Shown: positions 27,292 to 37,395, counted from the first letter of the stretch. The stretch is 64,000 nucleotides of DNA from Siminovitchia thermophila (GCF_016909185.1 NZ_JAFBFH010000019.1:1-64000), one strand, 5' to 3'. The notes: generated by a model from the sequence alone, not told the origin. Numbers and translations are program-made.

Positions 27292-29183
27292 GATCCTGAA
27301 ACGGCTGCCTTTTTTTCTTTTTGAAAATCATATTTTTCCTCTACAAACACTCCATGCCATACCATAAAGACAAGTACTGTCCAAATTTTACGGCTATGAT
27401 CCAACTTGCCGCGGCAATGCTCATCCAGCAAATCCAGTACATACTGTTTGTTGATTAAGTGGCCGGTTTCACTTTGTTTAATGAGATCAACCGCCCAATC
27501 ATGCATTTCGGCTTTCAGCCAATGCCGGATCGGAACTGGAAATCCAAGCTTCTTCCGGTTAAGTACATGATCCGGCACAATTCCTTCCGCCGCTTTTCTC
27601 AATATGTACTTTGTCGTACCCTCGGCTGTTTTTAACGATGTCGGAATCTTCGAAGCGATATCAAACACTGCTTTATCAAGAAAAGGCACCCGTAATTCAA
27701 GAGAATGCGCCATCGTCATCCGATCCGCCTTCAGCAAAATATCCCCGCGCATCCATGTATGGATGTCAATATACTGCATCCGGTCAACCGGATCATACCC
27801 GGCCGTTTCAGCATACAAAGGCTTTGTTACATCGCGAAAGTCGACGGCTCCGTTGTATTTGACGAGTAAAGACCGCTTTTCTTCCTCAGAGAACATTTTC
27901 GCATTCCCAATATATCTCTCCTCCATTGGAGTAACACCGCGTTCGATGAAACTTTTTCCCCTTACACCTTCAGGAAGAGCGCTGGCCAAAGACCTTAACA
28001 AAGCTTTTCCGACATCGGGGATTTTATTGAACATCTCCAACGATTGTGGCTCCCTGTAGATGTTGTAACCTCCAAAGAGTTCATCGGCTCCTTCTCCGGA
28101 TAAAACAACGGTGACGTGCTTTCTCGCTTCACGCGCGACAAAATATAAAGGAACACACGCAGGATCCGCTAACGGATCATCCATATGCCACATAATTTTG
28201 GGAAGCTCGTTCATATATTCTTCAGGAGAAATAACATAGTTGATGTTTTCCACTCCTAGACGATCGGCTGTTTCTTTTGCCACATCAATTTCACTGAATC
28301 CGTCCCTTTCAAAACCGACGGAGAATGTTTTAATATTCGGATGGAATTGTTTGGCAATTGATACAATTATTGATGAATCTATTCCGCCTGACAGGAAAGA
28401 TCCGACAGGAACATCACTTCTCATATGAATGTTAACCGAGTCGAACAGCACATCCCGGATTTCTTTGATAAACTCTTCCTGCGAACGGTGTCCGACAGGG
28501 GAAAAGTTTGCTTTCCAATAACGGGCGATATTCAAGGGCCCTCCAGGCTTTTTTGTAAAATAATGTCCCGGTTCCAGTTTTCGAATGTTTTTCGTCATCG
28601 TCTCCGGTTCAGGCACAAACTGGTAAGTCATGTATTGCTGTAATGAATCCAAATGTAACTCACTGGATTCCATCGCAAGCAAAATACTCTTTTTCTCTGA
28701 AGCAAAAAATGTCTCCTCATCGTTTTCCAAATAAAAAAATGGTTTGATTCCAAATGGGTCGCGCGCGCCAAACAGCTCCTGCTTTTCTTTGTCCCAAATG
28801 ACAAAAGCAAACATGCCGCGCAAACGCTCAACCGCTTTTTCCCTTAACTCGCTGAACAGGGCAAGGATGACTTCCGTATCCGATTCCGTTTCAAAGGAAA
28901 ATCCTTTCTTTACGAGTTCCTCACGCAATTCGACAAAATTGTATATTTCTCCATTAAAGATAATCCAGTAACGGTCATTCTCATATGATAAGGGCTGGCT
29001 TCCACTTTCTATATCGATAATGCTCAACCGCCTAAATCCGAAACGGATATGTTCATCAGAAAAAAAGCCTTCATCATCCGGACCGCGGTGGACGATTAAA
29101 TCGTTCATTTGCTTCAACAATTTCTTCTCTGAATCATTTTGTTCTGTTGCTTGTTCATGGATGCAACCGATAAAACCGCACAT
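27288..29183 (-). CDS. asnB: Asparagine synthetase (glutamine-hydrolysing)
   Basis: A 631-residue two-domain enzyme. The N-terminal class II glutaminase begins with Cys2 (MCGFIGCIHEQ), and RGPDDEGFF and NGEIYNF follow. The synthetase domain has the PP-loop SGGIDSSI (about residue 255). It makes asparagine from aspartate, glutamine and ATP. Length is normal for the AsnB type, close to B. subtilis AsnB, which also amidates peptidoglycan-linked or free aspartate. SD TAGGTGA before the ATG. It ends against the C39 gene, with a stop overlap of two bases. Confidence 0.95.
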   Translation of the reverse strand: MCGFIGCIHEQATEQNDSEKKLLKQMNDLIVHRGPDDEGFFSDEHIRFGFRRLSIIDIESGSQPLSYENDRYWIIFNGEIYNFVELREELVKKGFSFETESDTEVILALFSELREKAVERLRGMFAFVIWDKEKQELFGARDPFGIKPFFYLENDEETFFASEKKSILLAMESSELHLDSLQQYMTYQFVPEPETMTKNIRKLEPGHYFTKKPGGPLNIARYWKANFSPVGHRSQEEFIKEIRDVLFDSVNIHMRSDVPVGSFLSGGIDSSIIVSIAKQFHPNIKTFSVGFERDGFSEIDVAKETADRLGVENINYVISPEEYMNELPKIMWHMDDPLADPACVPLYFVAREARKHVTVVLSGEGADELFGGYNIYREPQSLEMFNKIPDVGKALLRSLASALPEGVRGKSFIERGVTPMEERYIGNAKMFSEEEKRSLLVKYNGAVDFRDVTKPLYAETAGYDPVDRMQYIDIHTWMRGDILLKADRMTMAHSLELRVPFLDKAVFDIASKIPTSLKTAEGTTKYILRKAAEGIVPDHVLNRKKLGFPVPIRHWLKAEMHDWAVDLIKQSETGHLINKQYVLDLLDEHCRGKLDHSRKIWTVLVFMVWHGVFVEEKYDFQKEKKAAVSGS

Positions 29184-29288
29184 TGTGTGTCACCTACTCT
29201 AATTAAATTCAAGCAATACCTTACTTATATTAACATTATTTCCTCCTCATTTGCAGATATAAACGAATCAAAATGATATTGCCTGGCA

Positions 29289-29326
29289 AAAAAGAGAGAG
29301 ACAATATGTGAACGGCCCTCTCGTAT
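29289..29326 (-). terminator. Terminator of the nitronate monooxygenase gene
   Basis: Minus strand: GAGAGGG and CTCTCTC arms around a 15-nt loop, followed by TTTTTTG. Confidence 0.6.
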
Positions 29327-29344
29327 GATCCGTTGTTTCAGCAA

Positions 29345-30265
29345 TTAGTCTATTTTTACTCTAAATTCGTTTTGTAATAAGTCCGCTTTTCCTTCCTCAT
29401 ATTCTTTTAACAGTATTTCCACAATTTCCCTCGTTGTTTCCTTTTTCTTGACAGTGGTGATTCCCTGGCCCGCAGACCAAATATCGCGCCATGCTTTCAC
29501 GTTAACCAAATGCGATAAATCCACCTTTTCGTTCGGCTTTAATGTCTCTGGATCAATCCCTTCCTTGATCAGGCTGGGAATCAGAATATTCGCGTGGACT
29601 CCGCTCAAAGCATCTGTATAAAGAATGTCTTCAATGGTGGACTGAAGCACCATGTTTTTATATTCATCATCCGCATTGCTTTCATGCGCAGCCAAAAAAC
29701 GAGTGCCCATATAGGCAAAATCAGCTCCCATTACTCGCGCGGCCAAAACATCCTTCCCCGTAGAAATCGCCCCCGACAAAATAATTGTTCCATCATAAAA
29801 TTCTTTTACCGCCGCGATAAAAGCAAACGGATTCAGCGTACCACCGTGCCCTCCGGCGCCAGCACATACTAAAATCAATCCATCTACTCCTATATGTGCC
29901 GCTTTTTTCGCATGGCTGATATGAGCAACATCCGAATAAACAAGTCCGCCATATCCATGTACAATGTCCAGCACTTCACCGGGATTTCCCAGAGATGTAA
30001 TCACAATCGGCGGTTGATATGTCCGGATTAACTCAATATCTTCATCATATCGTTTATTTGCTTTTCTGTGACAAATCAAATTTACAGCCCAAGCCTTTCC
30101 CGCCAAGCCTTTATTCACTTCTTCAAGCCACTGCGCGCATACTTCAGCAGGACGAGCATTTAAAAGCGGGAAGGAACCGATGACGCCCGACTTCCCCGCT
30201 TCAATAACCATTTTGGGCGTTGATACTAAAAACATCGGCGCTACGATGACAGGAAGTTTAAGCAT
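29345..30265 (-). CDS. Nitronate monooxygenase family flavoprotein
   Basis: A 306-residue TIM-barrel FMN protein of the 2-nitropropane dioxygenase/nitronate monooxygenase family. The N-terminal PVIVAPMFLVSTP, the FMN-contacting AGAGGHGG and the GADFAYMGTRFLA phosphate-binding stretch are visible. These enzymes oxidise toxic nitronates such as propionate 3-nitronate. SD GAAGGTGA before the ATG. Standalone gene between asnB and metK. Enoyl-ACP reductase II (FabK) is a related alternative, but the GGHGG pattern fits NMO. Confidence 0.85.
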   Translation of the reverse strand: MLKLPVIVAPMFLVSTPKMVIEAGKSGVIGSFPLLNARPAEVCAQWLEEVNKGLAGKAWAVNLICHRKANKRYDEDIELIRTYQPPIVITSLGNPGEVLDIVHGYGGLVYSDVAHISHAKKAAHIGVDGLILVCAGAGGHGGTLNPFAFIAAVKEFYDGTIILSGAISTGKDVLAARVMGADFAYMGTRFLAAHESNADDEYKNMVLQSTIEDILYTDALSGVHANILIPSLIKEGIDPETLKPNEKVDLSHLVNVKAWRDIWSAGQGITTVKKKETTREIVEILLKEYEEGKADLLQNEFRVKID

Positions 30266-30478
30266 TTTTTATCACCTTCTTACTTCTTTTTCGCTCTTTC
30301 GTTCCCAAATTCGGATACTCACAAGCACATGTTCCATCGGCGAAAAATTCCCTCAATTCAACAAAGGTATGTCTTTTTTTCATCATCATTCCCCCAATGC
30401 CAAATATTTCTTACTTAATTAACTATTCTCCCACATCAATAACTGATGTCAATGACACAATTTTTTGGCTCTTTCAGG
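30266..30478. other. Intergenic region
   Basis: No gene or clear regulatory site is seen between the nitronate monooxygenase start and the metK terminator. Confidence 0.4.
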
Positions 30479-30514
30479 TAAAAAAATGCGAAGCCGCACT
30501 TATGCGGCTCCGCT
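30479..30514 (-). terminator. Terminator of metK
   Basis: Minus strand: GCGGAGCCGCA / TGCGGCTTCGC stem with a short loop, then ATTTTTTTACC. Confidence 0.85.
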
Positions 30515-30522
30515 GCATCAAA

Positions 30523-31722
30523 TTACACAGAAGTTAAGCTGACAAGGGCATCAGCCTTATCGGTCCTCTCCCAAGGCAAGTCGATATCCGCCCGGCCAAA
30601 ATGGCCGTAAGCAGCCGTTTGCTTGTAAATAGGACGTCGCAAGTCGAGCATCTTAATAATCCCTGCCGGGCGAAGGTCAAAGGTTTTCCGAATCGCTTTT
30701 ACAAGTGTTTCTTCATCCACTTTTCCGGTGCCAAACGTGTCTACTGAAATGGAAACAGGCTGGGCGACACCAATCGCATACGCGAGCTGCACTTCACATT
30801 TATCCGCAACACCCGCTGCCACGATATTTTTCGCCACATATCTTGCGGCATAGGCCGCAGAGCGGTCTACCTTCGTAGGATCCTTTCCGGAAAAGGCGCC
30901 GCCTCCATGGCGGGCATAGCCTCCATACGTATCGACGATGATCTTTCTTCCTGTTAACCCCGCATCTCCCTGAGGTCCCCCAATAACAAAGCGTCCCGTG
31001 GGATTGATAAAATATTTGGTTTTATCATCCATTAATTCGGGAGGCACGACTGGCTTAATGACATGTTCTATTATATCCTGTTGAATTTGTTCCAAGGTAA
31101 TTTCTGGATGGTGCTGGGCCGAAATGACAATCGTGTCCACACGAACAGGCTTTCCGTCTTCGTTATACTCAATCGTTACTTGCGTTTTTCCGTCGGGGCG
31201 CAAGTACGGAACCACTTCGTTCTTGCGGATTTCAGCCAGCCGCCTTGAAAGTTTGTGAGCCAGCGATATGGGAAGCGGCATCAGCTCTTTCGTCTCATTG
31301 CATGCATAGCCGAACATAAGCCCTTGGTCTCCTGCTCCGATCGCTTCGATTTCTTCATCGCTCATTTCTCCTTCTCTTGCTTCAAGGGCGACATCTACCC
31401 CCGCAGCAATATCAGGCGATTGCTCATCAATCGAAGTAATGACCGCACATGTCTCGGCATCAAAGCCGTATTTTGCGCGTGTATACCCAATGCCTTTCAA
31501 AGTGTCGCGAACGATCTTTGGAATATCAACATAAGTAGATGTTGTAATTTCCCCGGCAACTAAAACAAGCCCGGTCGTAACGGATGTTTCACAAGCCACA
31601 CGGGCATTTGCATCCTCGGCAAGGATGGCATCCAATATGGCATCAGATATTTGATCACAAATTTTATCCGGATGTCCCTCAGTAACGGACTCAGATGTAA
31701 ATAACCGCCGATTTTTGGACAT
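30523..31722 (-). CDS. metK: S-adenosylmethionine synthetase
   Basis: A 399-residue enzyme that makes SAM from methionine and ATP. Visible hallmarks are [17 protein letters not shown] at the N-terminus, [12 protein letters not shown] (MAT signature 1) and [16 protein letters not shown] (P-loop signature). The frame stays open 39 codons upstream, but AAGGAGGAGC lies before the ATG at 31722 (MSKNRRLF), and the upstream part overlaps the riboswitch terminator. Expression is controlled by the SAM-I riboswitch at 31814-32005. Product SAM feeds the methyltransferase and the SpeD domain elsewhere in the window. Confidence 0.97.
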   Translation of the reverse strand: MSKNRRLFTSESVTEGHPDKICDQISDAILDAILAEDANARVACETSVTTGLVLVAGEITTSTYVDIPKIVRDTLKGIGYTRAKYGFDAETCAVITSIDEQSPDIAAGVDVALEAREGEMSDEEIEAIGAGDQGLMFGYACNETKELMPLPISLAHKLSRRLAEIRKNEVVPYLRPDGKTQVTIEYNEDGKPVRVDTIVISAQHHPEITLEQIQQDIIEHVIKPVVPPELMDDKTKYFINPTGRFVIGGPQGDAGLTGRKIIVDTYGGYARHGGGAFSGKDPTKVDRSAAYAARYVAKNIVAAGVADKCEVQLAYAIGVAQPVSISVDTFGTGKVDEETLVKAIRKTFDLRPAGIIKMLDLRRPIYKQTAAYGHFGRADIDLPWERTDKADALVSLTSV

Positions 31723-31813
31723 CAAAGCTCCTCCTTTTAACAATAAAAATAATGGATCCAATAGAAAATGCTTCATATGAAGCATTTTCATGCGAACTTG
31801 CCAAATAAAGCAA

Positions 31814-32005
31814 AAAAACCTTTCCCCACAGTAAATCATTGAGGAAAGGTTTTATCATCGTGTTCGAGCCTTTCACTCTTATCGTCCAAGGCTTTCGACC
31901 TTGCTACAGGTAAGCACCTTTCTATTCGTCAAGCATACTCGCTTGCTCATAGCAGGTTGCCGGGCTTCAAAGGACCTGTTTCCTCCACCATCTCAGGATA
32001 AGAGT
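31814..32005 (-). ncRNA. SAM-I (S-box) riboswitch upstream of metK
   Basis: Minus-strand aptamer from 32005: CTCTTATCCTGAGATGGTGG, then GAAGCCCGGCAACC and GGTGCTTACC, closing with CGATAAGAG (P1). A terminator follows at 31814-31855: AAAACCTTTCC with GGAAAGGTTTT and a T-run. SAM binding would favour the terminator and reduce metK. Confidence 0.95.
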
Positions 32006-32021
32006 ATCCATTCATTATAAA

Positions 32022-32051
32022 ATCATAACCTAAATGATAAAACGATGTCAA
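32022..32051 (-). promoter_or_regulatory. Sigma-A promoter of the metK riboswitch transcript
   Basis: Minus strand: TTGACA (32051-32046), 18-bp spacer, TATGAT (32027-32022), about 15 bp upstream of the aptamer. Confidence 0.75.
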
Positions 32052-32268
32052 CAGGGAACCCTTAATTATATAAAGATCTTGGAAAATCGGGCGATATTTT
32101 CATGAAAAAGAGTCTTTTCTGGCTTTTTTTAAAGAAATAGGGTATATAATGAAATGCCAGCCCATGTTCATGAAATCTTCAAAAATAGTATAGACTATTC
32201 ATTTAAATGTGTTATACTAATTCTCAAGTACCTAAAACTTAAAAATCAAAACAAAGGAAGGGTAAGGA

Positions 32269-33858
32269 ATGAGTTCAATAGGCATCAAAAGCGAATTAAC
32301 TCAATTAATAAATGGGCAAAACGTTCATTTACAATTATCAGTTCCTCGGCTGGTCGAAAAAGTATTAAACCGCAATGAAGGAATTCTTACTGCATCAGGT
32401 GCTGTGCGCGCCGAAACAGGAAAATATACAGGCCGTTCCCCTAAGGATAAGTTTATTGTAGAGGAACCATCTGTAAAAGACAAAATTGAATGGGGTTCCG
32501 TTAACCAGCCCATTTCTTCAGATGTATTTGAAAAGCTCTACACGAAGGTGATCAAATATTTACAATCAAGAGATGAAATTTTTGTTTTTAAAGGATTTGC
32601 CGGAGCTGATGAAAAGTACCGTTTACCGATCCAAGTCGTGAATGAATATGCCTGGCATAATCTTTTTGCCCATCAGCTGTTTATACGCCCTTCCGCGGAA
32701 GAACTTGCAAAACATCAAACTGAATTTACTGTTGTTTCAGCTCCAGGCTTCAAAGCGAACCCTGAAGTTGACGGCACAAAATCAGAAACGTTTATTATCG
32801 TGTCATTCGAACGAAAAATTGTTTTAATCGGTGGAACAGAGTATGCGGGAGAGATGAAGAAATCCATCTTCTCTGTCATGAACTATGTTCTCCCGGAAGC
32901 GGACATCTTATCGATGCATTGCTCGGCCAACGTTGGAATTGAGGGCGATGTAGCATTGTTCTTCGGATTGTCCGGAACAGGCAAAACGACATTGTCTGCC
33001 GATCCAAACCGCCGGTTAATCGGTGATGACGAGCACGGCTGGTCTCCAAACGGAGTCTTTAACGTTGAAGGCGGCTGTTATGCAAAAACGGCAGGCTTAT
33101 CAGTAGAAAAAGAGCCGCAAATTTATAATGCCATTACATTTGGTTCTGTTTTAGAGAATGTCATTGTTGATCCGGATTCACGCGAACCGCTGTATGATGA
33201 CACAACGCTGACGGAAAACACAAGAGCGGCCTATCCAATCCAGGCAATCGACAACATCGTTGAACCAAGCATCGCCGGCCATCCTTCTGTTATCGTATTT
33301 TTAACTGCCGATGCTTTTGGCGTACTGCCTCCAATCAGCAAGTTAACAAAGGAGCAGGCCATGTACCATTTCTTGAGCGGGTACACGTCCAAGCTCGCTG
33401 GAACAGAAAGAGGCGTTACATCACCTGAAGCGACATTCTCGACATGCTTCGGAGCGCCATTCCTACCGCTCCCGGCTGCACGATATGCTGAAATGCTCGG
33501 AAAGAAAATTGATGAGCACGGAGTCCAGGTTTTCCTCGTTAATACAGGCTGGACCGGCGGAGAATATGGAGTCGGCAGCAGAATGAATTTAAGCTACACA
33601 CGCGCCATGGTTCAAGCAGCGCTAAATGGAGAATTAGAAAACGTTGAAACCGTTCAAGATAAAGTATTTGGTCTCTCTATTCCACTCCACGTTCCTGGAG
33701 TGCCTGATGAAGTACTTCAACCAAACAAAACCTGGTCTGATGAAAAAGCCTACTATGCGAAAGCCAAAGAATTGGCTGGCAAGTTCGATCAAAACTTCTC
33801 CAAGTTTTCACATGTTGATAAACTCATCAAACAACTGGGTGGACCAATAGCTAAATAA
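32269..33858 (+). CDS. pckA: Phosphoenolpyruvate carboxykinase (ATP)
   Basis: A 529-residue ATP-dependent PEP carboxykinase, converting oxaloacetate to PEP in gluconeogenesis. Motifs seen: GRSPKDKF (substrate site), [16 protein letters not shown] (kinase 1a P-loop, about residues 237-252) and [20 protein letters not shown] (metal site). Full length. AAGGAAGGGTAAGG precedes the ATG. TATACT at about 32212-32217 is a likely -10. It is divergent from metK, the same arrangement as in B. subtilis. Confidence 0.97.
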   Translation: MSSIGIKSELTQLINGQNVHLQLSVPRLVEKVLNRNEGILTASGAVRAETGKYTGRSPKDKFIVEEPSVKDKIEWGSVNQPISSDVFEKLYTKVIKYLQSRDEIFVFKGFAGADEKYRLPIQVVNEYAWHNLFAHQLFIRPSAEELAKHQTEFTVVSAPGFKANPEVDGTKSETFIIVSFERKIVLIGGTEYAGEMKKSIFSVMNYVLPEADILSMHCSANVGIEGDVALFFGLSGTGKTTLSADPNRRLIGDDEHGWSPNGVFNVEGGCYAKTAGLSVEKEPQIYNAITFGSVLENVIVDPDSREPLYDDTTLTENTRAAYPIQAIDNIVEPSIAGHPSVIVFLTADAFGVLPPISKLTKEQAMYHFLSGYTSKLAGTERGVTSPEATFSTCFGAPFLPLPAARYAEMLGKKIDEHGVQVFLVNTGWTGGEYGVGSRMNLSYTRAMVQAALNGELENVETVQDKVFGLSIPLHVPGVPDEVLQPNKTWSDEKAYYAKAKELAGKFDQNFSKFSHVDKLIKQLGGPIAK

Positions 33859-33863
33859 TGATT

Positions 33864-33910
33864 GAAAAGTTTGCGGAGGAAAATATGCCTCTGCAAACTT
33901 TTTTGCTTTT
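33864..33910 (+). terminator. Terminator of pckA
   Basis: AAAAGTTTGCGGAGG pairs with CCTCTGCAAACTTTT, followed by TTGCTTTT. The next 170 bp hold no supported gene. Confidence 0.88.
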
Positions 33911-34079
33911 AAAATGGCGCTTCCCGTTGTCTCACAGTTGACGTTAACTCGCAGAAGTAGTTTATGTGAATAAAGCTGTTTTGGGGAGCTCCGTCAGGGC
34001 CCAATGATGCATAATGTGGAAACCAGCCCATCCTTTCATTGCATCCGGATTTGAAAAAACGCCTCAATGGCCATAAAAA

Positions 34080-34118
34080 AGAGAGAAAGGAGCTGGATAC
34101 TGTTCCCTTCTCTCATTT
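34080..34118 (-). terminator. Terminator of the glyA-sdaAB-sdaAA-IscA-like operon
   Basis: Minus strand: GAGAGAAGG / CCTTTCTCTC stem, 15-nt loop, then TTTTTTATGG, just past the last gene. Confidence 0.85.
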
Positions 34119-34124
34119 TTGAAC

Positions 34125-34430
34125 CTATACGATTTCGATCATACAATCACTGGCAACAAAGCTCTCGTTGATAAAAAACCCAAGTTCTTCAGTGAAATCA
34201 ATATTTGTTTCTTCCTGTAAAATCCGTTTTGTAAACCGGTCCAGCCGAATCTGAATGTGTTCATACTCTACAATTGAATCATTTCGGCGCGGTTCATCAA
34301 AAACAACACTACATTTGACAGCCATACCGCAGCCCCCCGAAATATCAGCGTCTATCCGGGGATAAATTCCTTCCTCCAACACAAGTTCCCTTAACTCCTT
34401 TAAAGCTGTATCCGTTATGTTGATTACCAT
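34125..34430 (-). CDS. IscA/HesB-like iron-sulfur cluster biosynthesis family protein
   Basis: A 101-residue protein of the HesB/IscA-like fold (VINITDTALKELRELVLEEG at the N-terminus). Cysteines are in SGGCGMAVKC (about residues 33-40) and near the C-terminus in SDCMIEIV; the usual CxC pair of true A-type carriers is absent, as in the YqkB/YneR subgroup. ATG 34430 has the SD GAGGGATGA; the longer frame overlaps sdaAA. It is 23 bp after sdaAA, which encodes a [4Fe-4S] enzyme, so a role in its cluster supply or repair is an inference. Confidence 0.8.
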   Translation of the reverse strand: MVINITDTALKELRELVLEEGIYPRIDADISGGCGMAVKCSVVFDEPRRNDSIVEYEHIQIRLDRFTKRILQEETNIDFTEELGFFINESFVASDCMIEIV

Positions 34431-34453
34431 GACTTCATCCCTCTTCACTGATA

Positions 34454-35350
34454 TTAATTCACATTTCTTAAACACGGTTTCCCCATTATTTTTTGCTTTA
34501 ACTCTTCTCCCGTCGGGGTAGCGGCCAATCCGCCGAGCGCTGTTTCCTTTAAAGTGCGCGGCATGCTTTTCCCGATATCATACATCGCTCCAATGACCTC
34601 ATCACACGGAATTCTGCTCTGAATGCCGGCAAGAGCCATTTCTGCCGCTGTAAAAGCAATTGAAGTGCCGATGACATTCCTTTTAATACAAGGCACTTCG
34701 ACAAGCCCGGCAACCGGATCACACACGAGTCCAAGCAGTGATTTAAGCCCCATGGCCGCTGCCTGCACCGACTGTTTAGGCGAACCTCCATTCATTTCAA
34801 CGATGGCGGCCGCTGCCATGGCTGTTGCCGATCCCACCTCGGCTTGGCATCCGCCTGCCGCTCCTGAAATGAAAGCCCGGTTGGCGATCACATATCCGAT
34901 GGCACTGGCAGTAAACAGGCCCATCACCAGTTCATCAAATGGAATGTCGGTATTGTCCCTGAGGGCAAAAATACATCCCGGAAGGATTCCGGCAGAACCG
35001 GCGGTGGGCGTGGCCACAATGACTCCCATCCTTGCATTTGTTTCGGAAGTCGCGAACGCATACTTCATGGCATCGACCGTTATGCTTCCTGTCAGGTAAT
35101 TGCCTTTCTCTTTATATTGTTGCAGCAAGTAAGCGTCACCGCCCGAAATACCGCTTGGAGCCGTTGACTTGTCTTCAATGCCTGTTTCAATCGCGTCTTT
35201 CATCCTCAAAAGCCGCTCTTTCATTTTCTCGAAAATGTCTTTCTGGCTTCGGCCGGTCTTGCTTGCTTCCCATTCCAGCATAAGCTCGCCAATTCCCCAA
35301 TTTTTTTCATGACACTGTTGGAGCAGCTCTTCCATCGAAGAGAATTCCAT
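34454..35350 (-). CDS. sdaAA: L-serine dehydratase, alpha subunit (Fe-S)
   Basis: A 298-residue catalytic subunit of the iron-sulfur type L-serine deaminase, converting serine to pyruvate and ammonia. Three conserved cysteines expected to hold the [4Fe-4S] cluster lie in AGILPGCIF and GLVCDPVAGLVEVPCIKRN. The glycine-rich SGGDAYLLQQY near residue 70 is also typical. ATG 35350 (MEFSSMEELL) follows an AGGTGA SD that contains the sdaAB stop codon; 14 upstream codons are overlap. Third gene of the glycine-riboswitch operon. Confidence 0.93.
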   Translation of the reverse strand: MEFSSMEELLQQCHEKNWGIGELMLEWEASKTGRSQKDIFEKMKERLLRMKDAIETGIEDKSTAPSGISGGDAYLLQQYKEKGNYLTGSITVDAMKYAFATSETNARMGVIVATPTAGSAGILPGCIFALRDNTDIPFDELVMGLFTASAIGYVIANRAFISGAAGGCQAEVGSATAMAAAAIVEMNGGSPKQSVQAAAMGLKSLLGLVCDPVAGLVEVPCIKRNVIGTSIAFTAAEMALAGIQSRIPCDEVIGAMYDIGKSMPRTLKETALGGLAATPTGEELKQKIMGKPCLRNVN

Positions 35351-35355
35351 TCTTT

Positions 35356-35850
35356 TCACCTGCTTTCTGATAGATATGTTTCTTTGATCCACTCCATATC
35401 AATCTCGGTATTCAACAACAGATCCAGCCGATGCTCATTCATGTAAAAAATTTTTGAAAGCCCCCCTCCCAGGGATGCACCTCCAATTTCCAGCCGCTTG
35501 CCTTTCCTTCTGACTTCAACCATTAGCGTATTAGGGTGGTCAAAGTAAGAACATTGGTTCTCCATTTGAAACGTAACGTTCATTTTTTCATCTTGCGCAA
35601 GATCGAAGGCATAGCGAATACCCGGGTCATCCGTATCCATGCCAAGCAGGCCGCCTAAAATGGCCTTATCTGTCCCATGCCCCCGATATGTTTCCGCGAA
35701 CGAATCATAGAAAGTGATATGGGCATAGTCGGGAACACCCCCGAGAAGATCATAAGCAAACTTTCCGATGGACACGACACCAGCCGTATGAGAGCTGGAA
35801 GGCCCCACCATAATTGGACCGATAATATCAAAACAACTGTTATAAATCAC
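35356..35850 (-). CDS. sdaAB: L-serine dehydratase, beta subunit, lacking the ACT domain
   Basis: A 164-residue protein with the N-terminal signature FDIIGPIMVGPSSSHTAG and RGHGTDKAILGG of SdaAB. Typical B. subtilis-type SdaAB is about 220 residues, with a C-terminal ACT domain. Here the chain ends soon after the GGASLGGG motif, so the ACT domain is missing. Two GTG starts are possible: the one at 35850 has GGGGTGG five bases upstream and aligns with family N-termini; the one at 35859 has a poor SD. It partners sdaAA just downstream. The short form may be a genuine subtype. Confidence 0.88.
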   Translation of the reverse strand: MIYNSCFDIIGPIMVGPSSSHTAGVVSIGKFAYDLLGGVPDYAHITFYDSFAETYRGHGTDKAILGGLLGMDTDDPGIRYAFDLAQDEKMNVTFQMENQCSYFDHPNTLMVEVRRKGKRLEIGGASLGGGLSKIFYMNEHRLDLLLNTEIDMEWIKETYLSESR

Positions 35851-35865
35851 TTTCGCCACCCCACT

Positions 35866-37116
35866 TTATCTAACCAATAGCTCTTGATAAAGGGGATATT
35901 CGCGACAAAGTTGCTGTATCGTTTCTTGCACGCGCTTCGTAACAGCCGGATCTCCCTTGCTCTTTAAAATATCCGCTATAGCGCGGCCAATGAGCTCCAT
36001 ATCTTTTTCTTTCATTCCGCGGGTTGTGACAGCAGCGGTTCCAATCCGAATCCCGCTCGTCACGAATGGACTTTCCGGATCATATGGAATTGTATTTTTA
36101 TTGACGGTGATGCCTGCTTCTTCCAGCAAATGCTCCGCTTCTTTTCCAGTCAGTCCCCAAGCACGCACATCCAACAAGACAAGATGGTTATCCGTTCCGC
36201 CTGAAACGAGCCGGGCCCCCGTCTCTAATAAGGTTTTAGCAAGTTTTGAGGCATTTGACACAATTTGTTGAGTGTACGCTTTAAAGTCCGGTTGAAGCGC
36301 TTCCTTGAATGACACCGCCTTAGCAGCAATCACATGCATGAGCGGTCCGCCTTGAATGCCTGGAAACACTGCTTTGTTTATTTTTTTCATCACATCTTCA
36401 TCATTCGTCACAACAATTCCCCCGCGCGGGCCTCTCAATGTTTTATGTGTTGTACTCGTAACGACATCCGCATACGGGACGGGAGAAGGATGAAGGCCAC
36501 TGGCTACAAGGCCGGCAATATGGGCCATATCCACCATTAAAATCGCTCCCGTTTTGTCCGCAATCTCTTTAAACTTGAAAAAATCTATGATTCTCGGATA
36601 TGCACTTGCACCGGCAATGATCATTTTAGGACGCTCTTTTAAAGCGATGGCTTCCACCTCGTCATAATCAATCAAGTGGGAATCCTCACTTACACCATAA
36701 GCGACGACATCGAACCATTTTCCTGACAGATTGACGGGGCTTCCATGAGTCAAATGCCCACCGTGTGATAAATTCATCCCCATGATCTTATCGCCCGGCT
36801 CCAACATCGAGAAGAAAACAGCCGTATTCGCTTGAGCACCGGAGTGGGGCTGAACATTGGCAAATTGGGCATCAAATAAAGCCGTTAACCTGGCAATCGC
36901 CAATTTTTCAACAACGTCTACGTGTTCACATCCTCCGTAATACCGTTTGTCCGGATACCCTTCCGCATACTTGTTCGTTAAAACAGAACCCATTGCCTCC
37001 ATCACATCTTCACTGACAAAATTTTCAGAAGCAATCAATTCCAATGATCCATCTTGGCGCTTTCTTTCTGCCTGAATAGCCCGATAAATTTCCACATCCC
37101 CGTTTAACAAGCTCAT
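35866..37116 (-). CDS. glyA: Serine hydroxymethyltransferase
   Basis: A 416-residue PLP enzyme interconverting glycine and serine with methylene-tetrahydrofolate. The Schiff-base lysine is K225 in [24 protein letters not shown] and [13 protein letters not shown] near the N-terminus are family hallmarks. SD AAGGAGGAACC before the ATG. It heads an operon with sdaAB and sdaAA and is preceded by a tandem glycine riboswitch, which points to glycine breakdown through serine. It may be a second SHMT copy, since the housekeeping glyA of Bacillus normally lies elsewhere. Confidence 0.95.
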   Translation of the reverse strand: MSLLNGDVEIYRAIQAERKRQDGSLELIASENFVSEDVMEAMGSVLTNKYAEGYPDKRYYGGCEHVDVVEKLAIARLTALFDAQFANVQPHSGAQANTAVFFSMLEPGDKIMGMNLSHGGHLTHGSPVNLSGKWFDVVAYGVSEDSHLIDYDEVEAIALKERPKMIIAGASAYPRIIDFFKFKEIADKTGAILMVDMAHIAGLVASGLHPSPVPYADVVTSTTHKTLRGPRGGIVVTNDEDVMKKINKAVFPGIQGGPLMHVIAAKAVSFKEALQPDFKAYTQQIVSNASKLAKTLLETGARLVSGGTDNHLVLLDVRAWGLTGKEAEHLLEEAGITVNKNTIPYDPESPFVTSGIRIGTAAVTTRGMKEKDMELIGRAIADILKSKGDPAVTKRVQETIQQLCREYPLYQELLVR

Positions 37117-37163
37117 TTTGGTTCCTCCTTTTCCCTATCTTCCCCTCCTTGTATTTTTTCGCA

Positions 37164-37395
37164 CACAAAAAAGACAGGGGAAAGATAGCATTTTAATCTA
37201 CCCTTCCTCTGTCCTGTTACCTGAGAGTTTAAAACTTCATAACGAAGTATTCCCCTTTGGTGGCCTTTACAGGCGCTCTCCAGAGACGCGTCCAAGCACG
37301 GTACTTTTACCTGAGAGATTATATCCCAAGGAATTTTTTGGGACTTGCTCCTTCGGTGCCAAACCCAACGGTTTAGTCTCTCCCGTGATTGTCAT
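37164..37395 (-). ncRNA. Tandem glycine riboswitch upstream of glyA
   Basis: The minus strand from 37395 shows two similar aptamers. The first contains GGGAGAGACT, GGCACCGAAGGAGCAA and AATCTCTCAGGTA. The second contains TCTCTGGAGAG, GGCCACCAAAGGGGAA and AAACTCTCAGGTA. A terminator-like hairpin (ACAGAGGAAGGG with CTTTCCCCTGT, then CTTTTTTG at about 37164-37215) follows the second. Glycine binding in such arrangements usually turns expression on. Position 86 bp and less before glyA makes the target clear. Confidence 0.93.
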
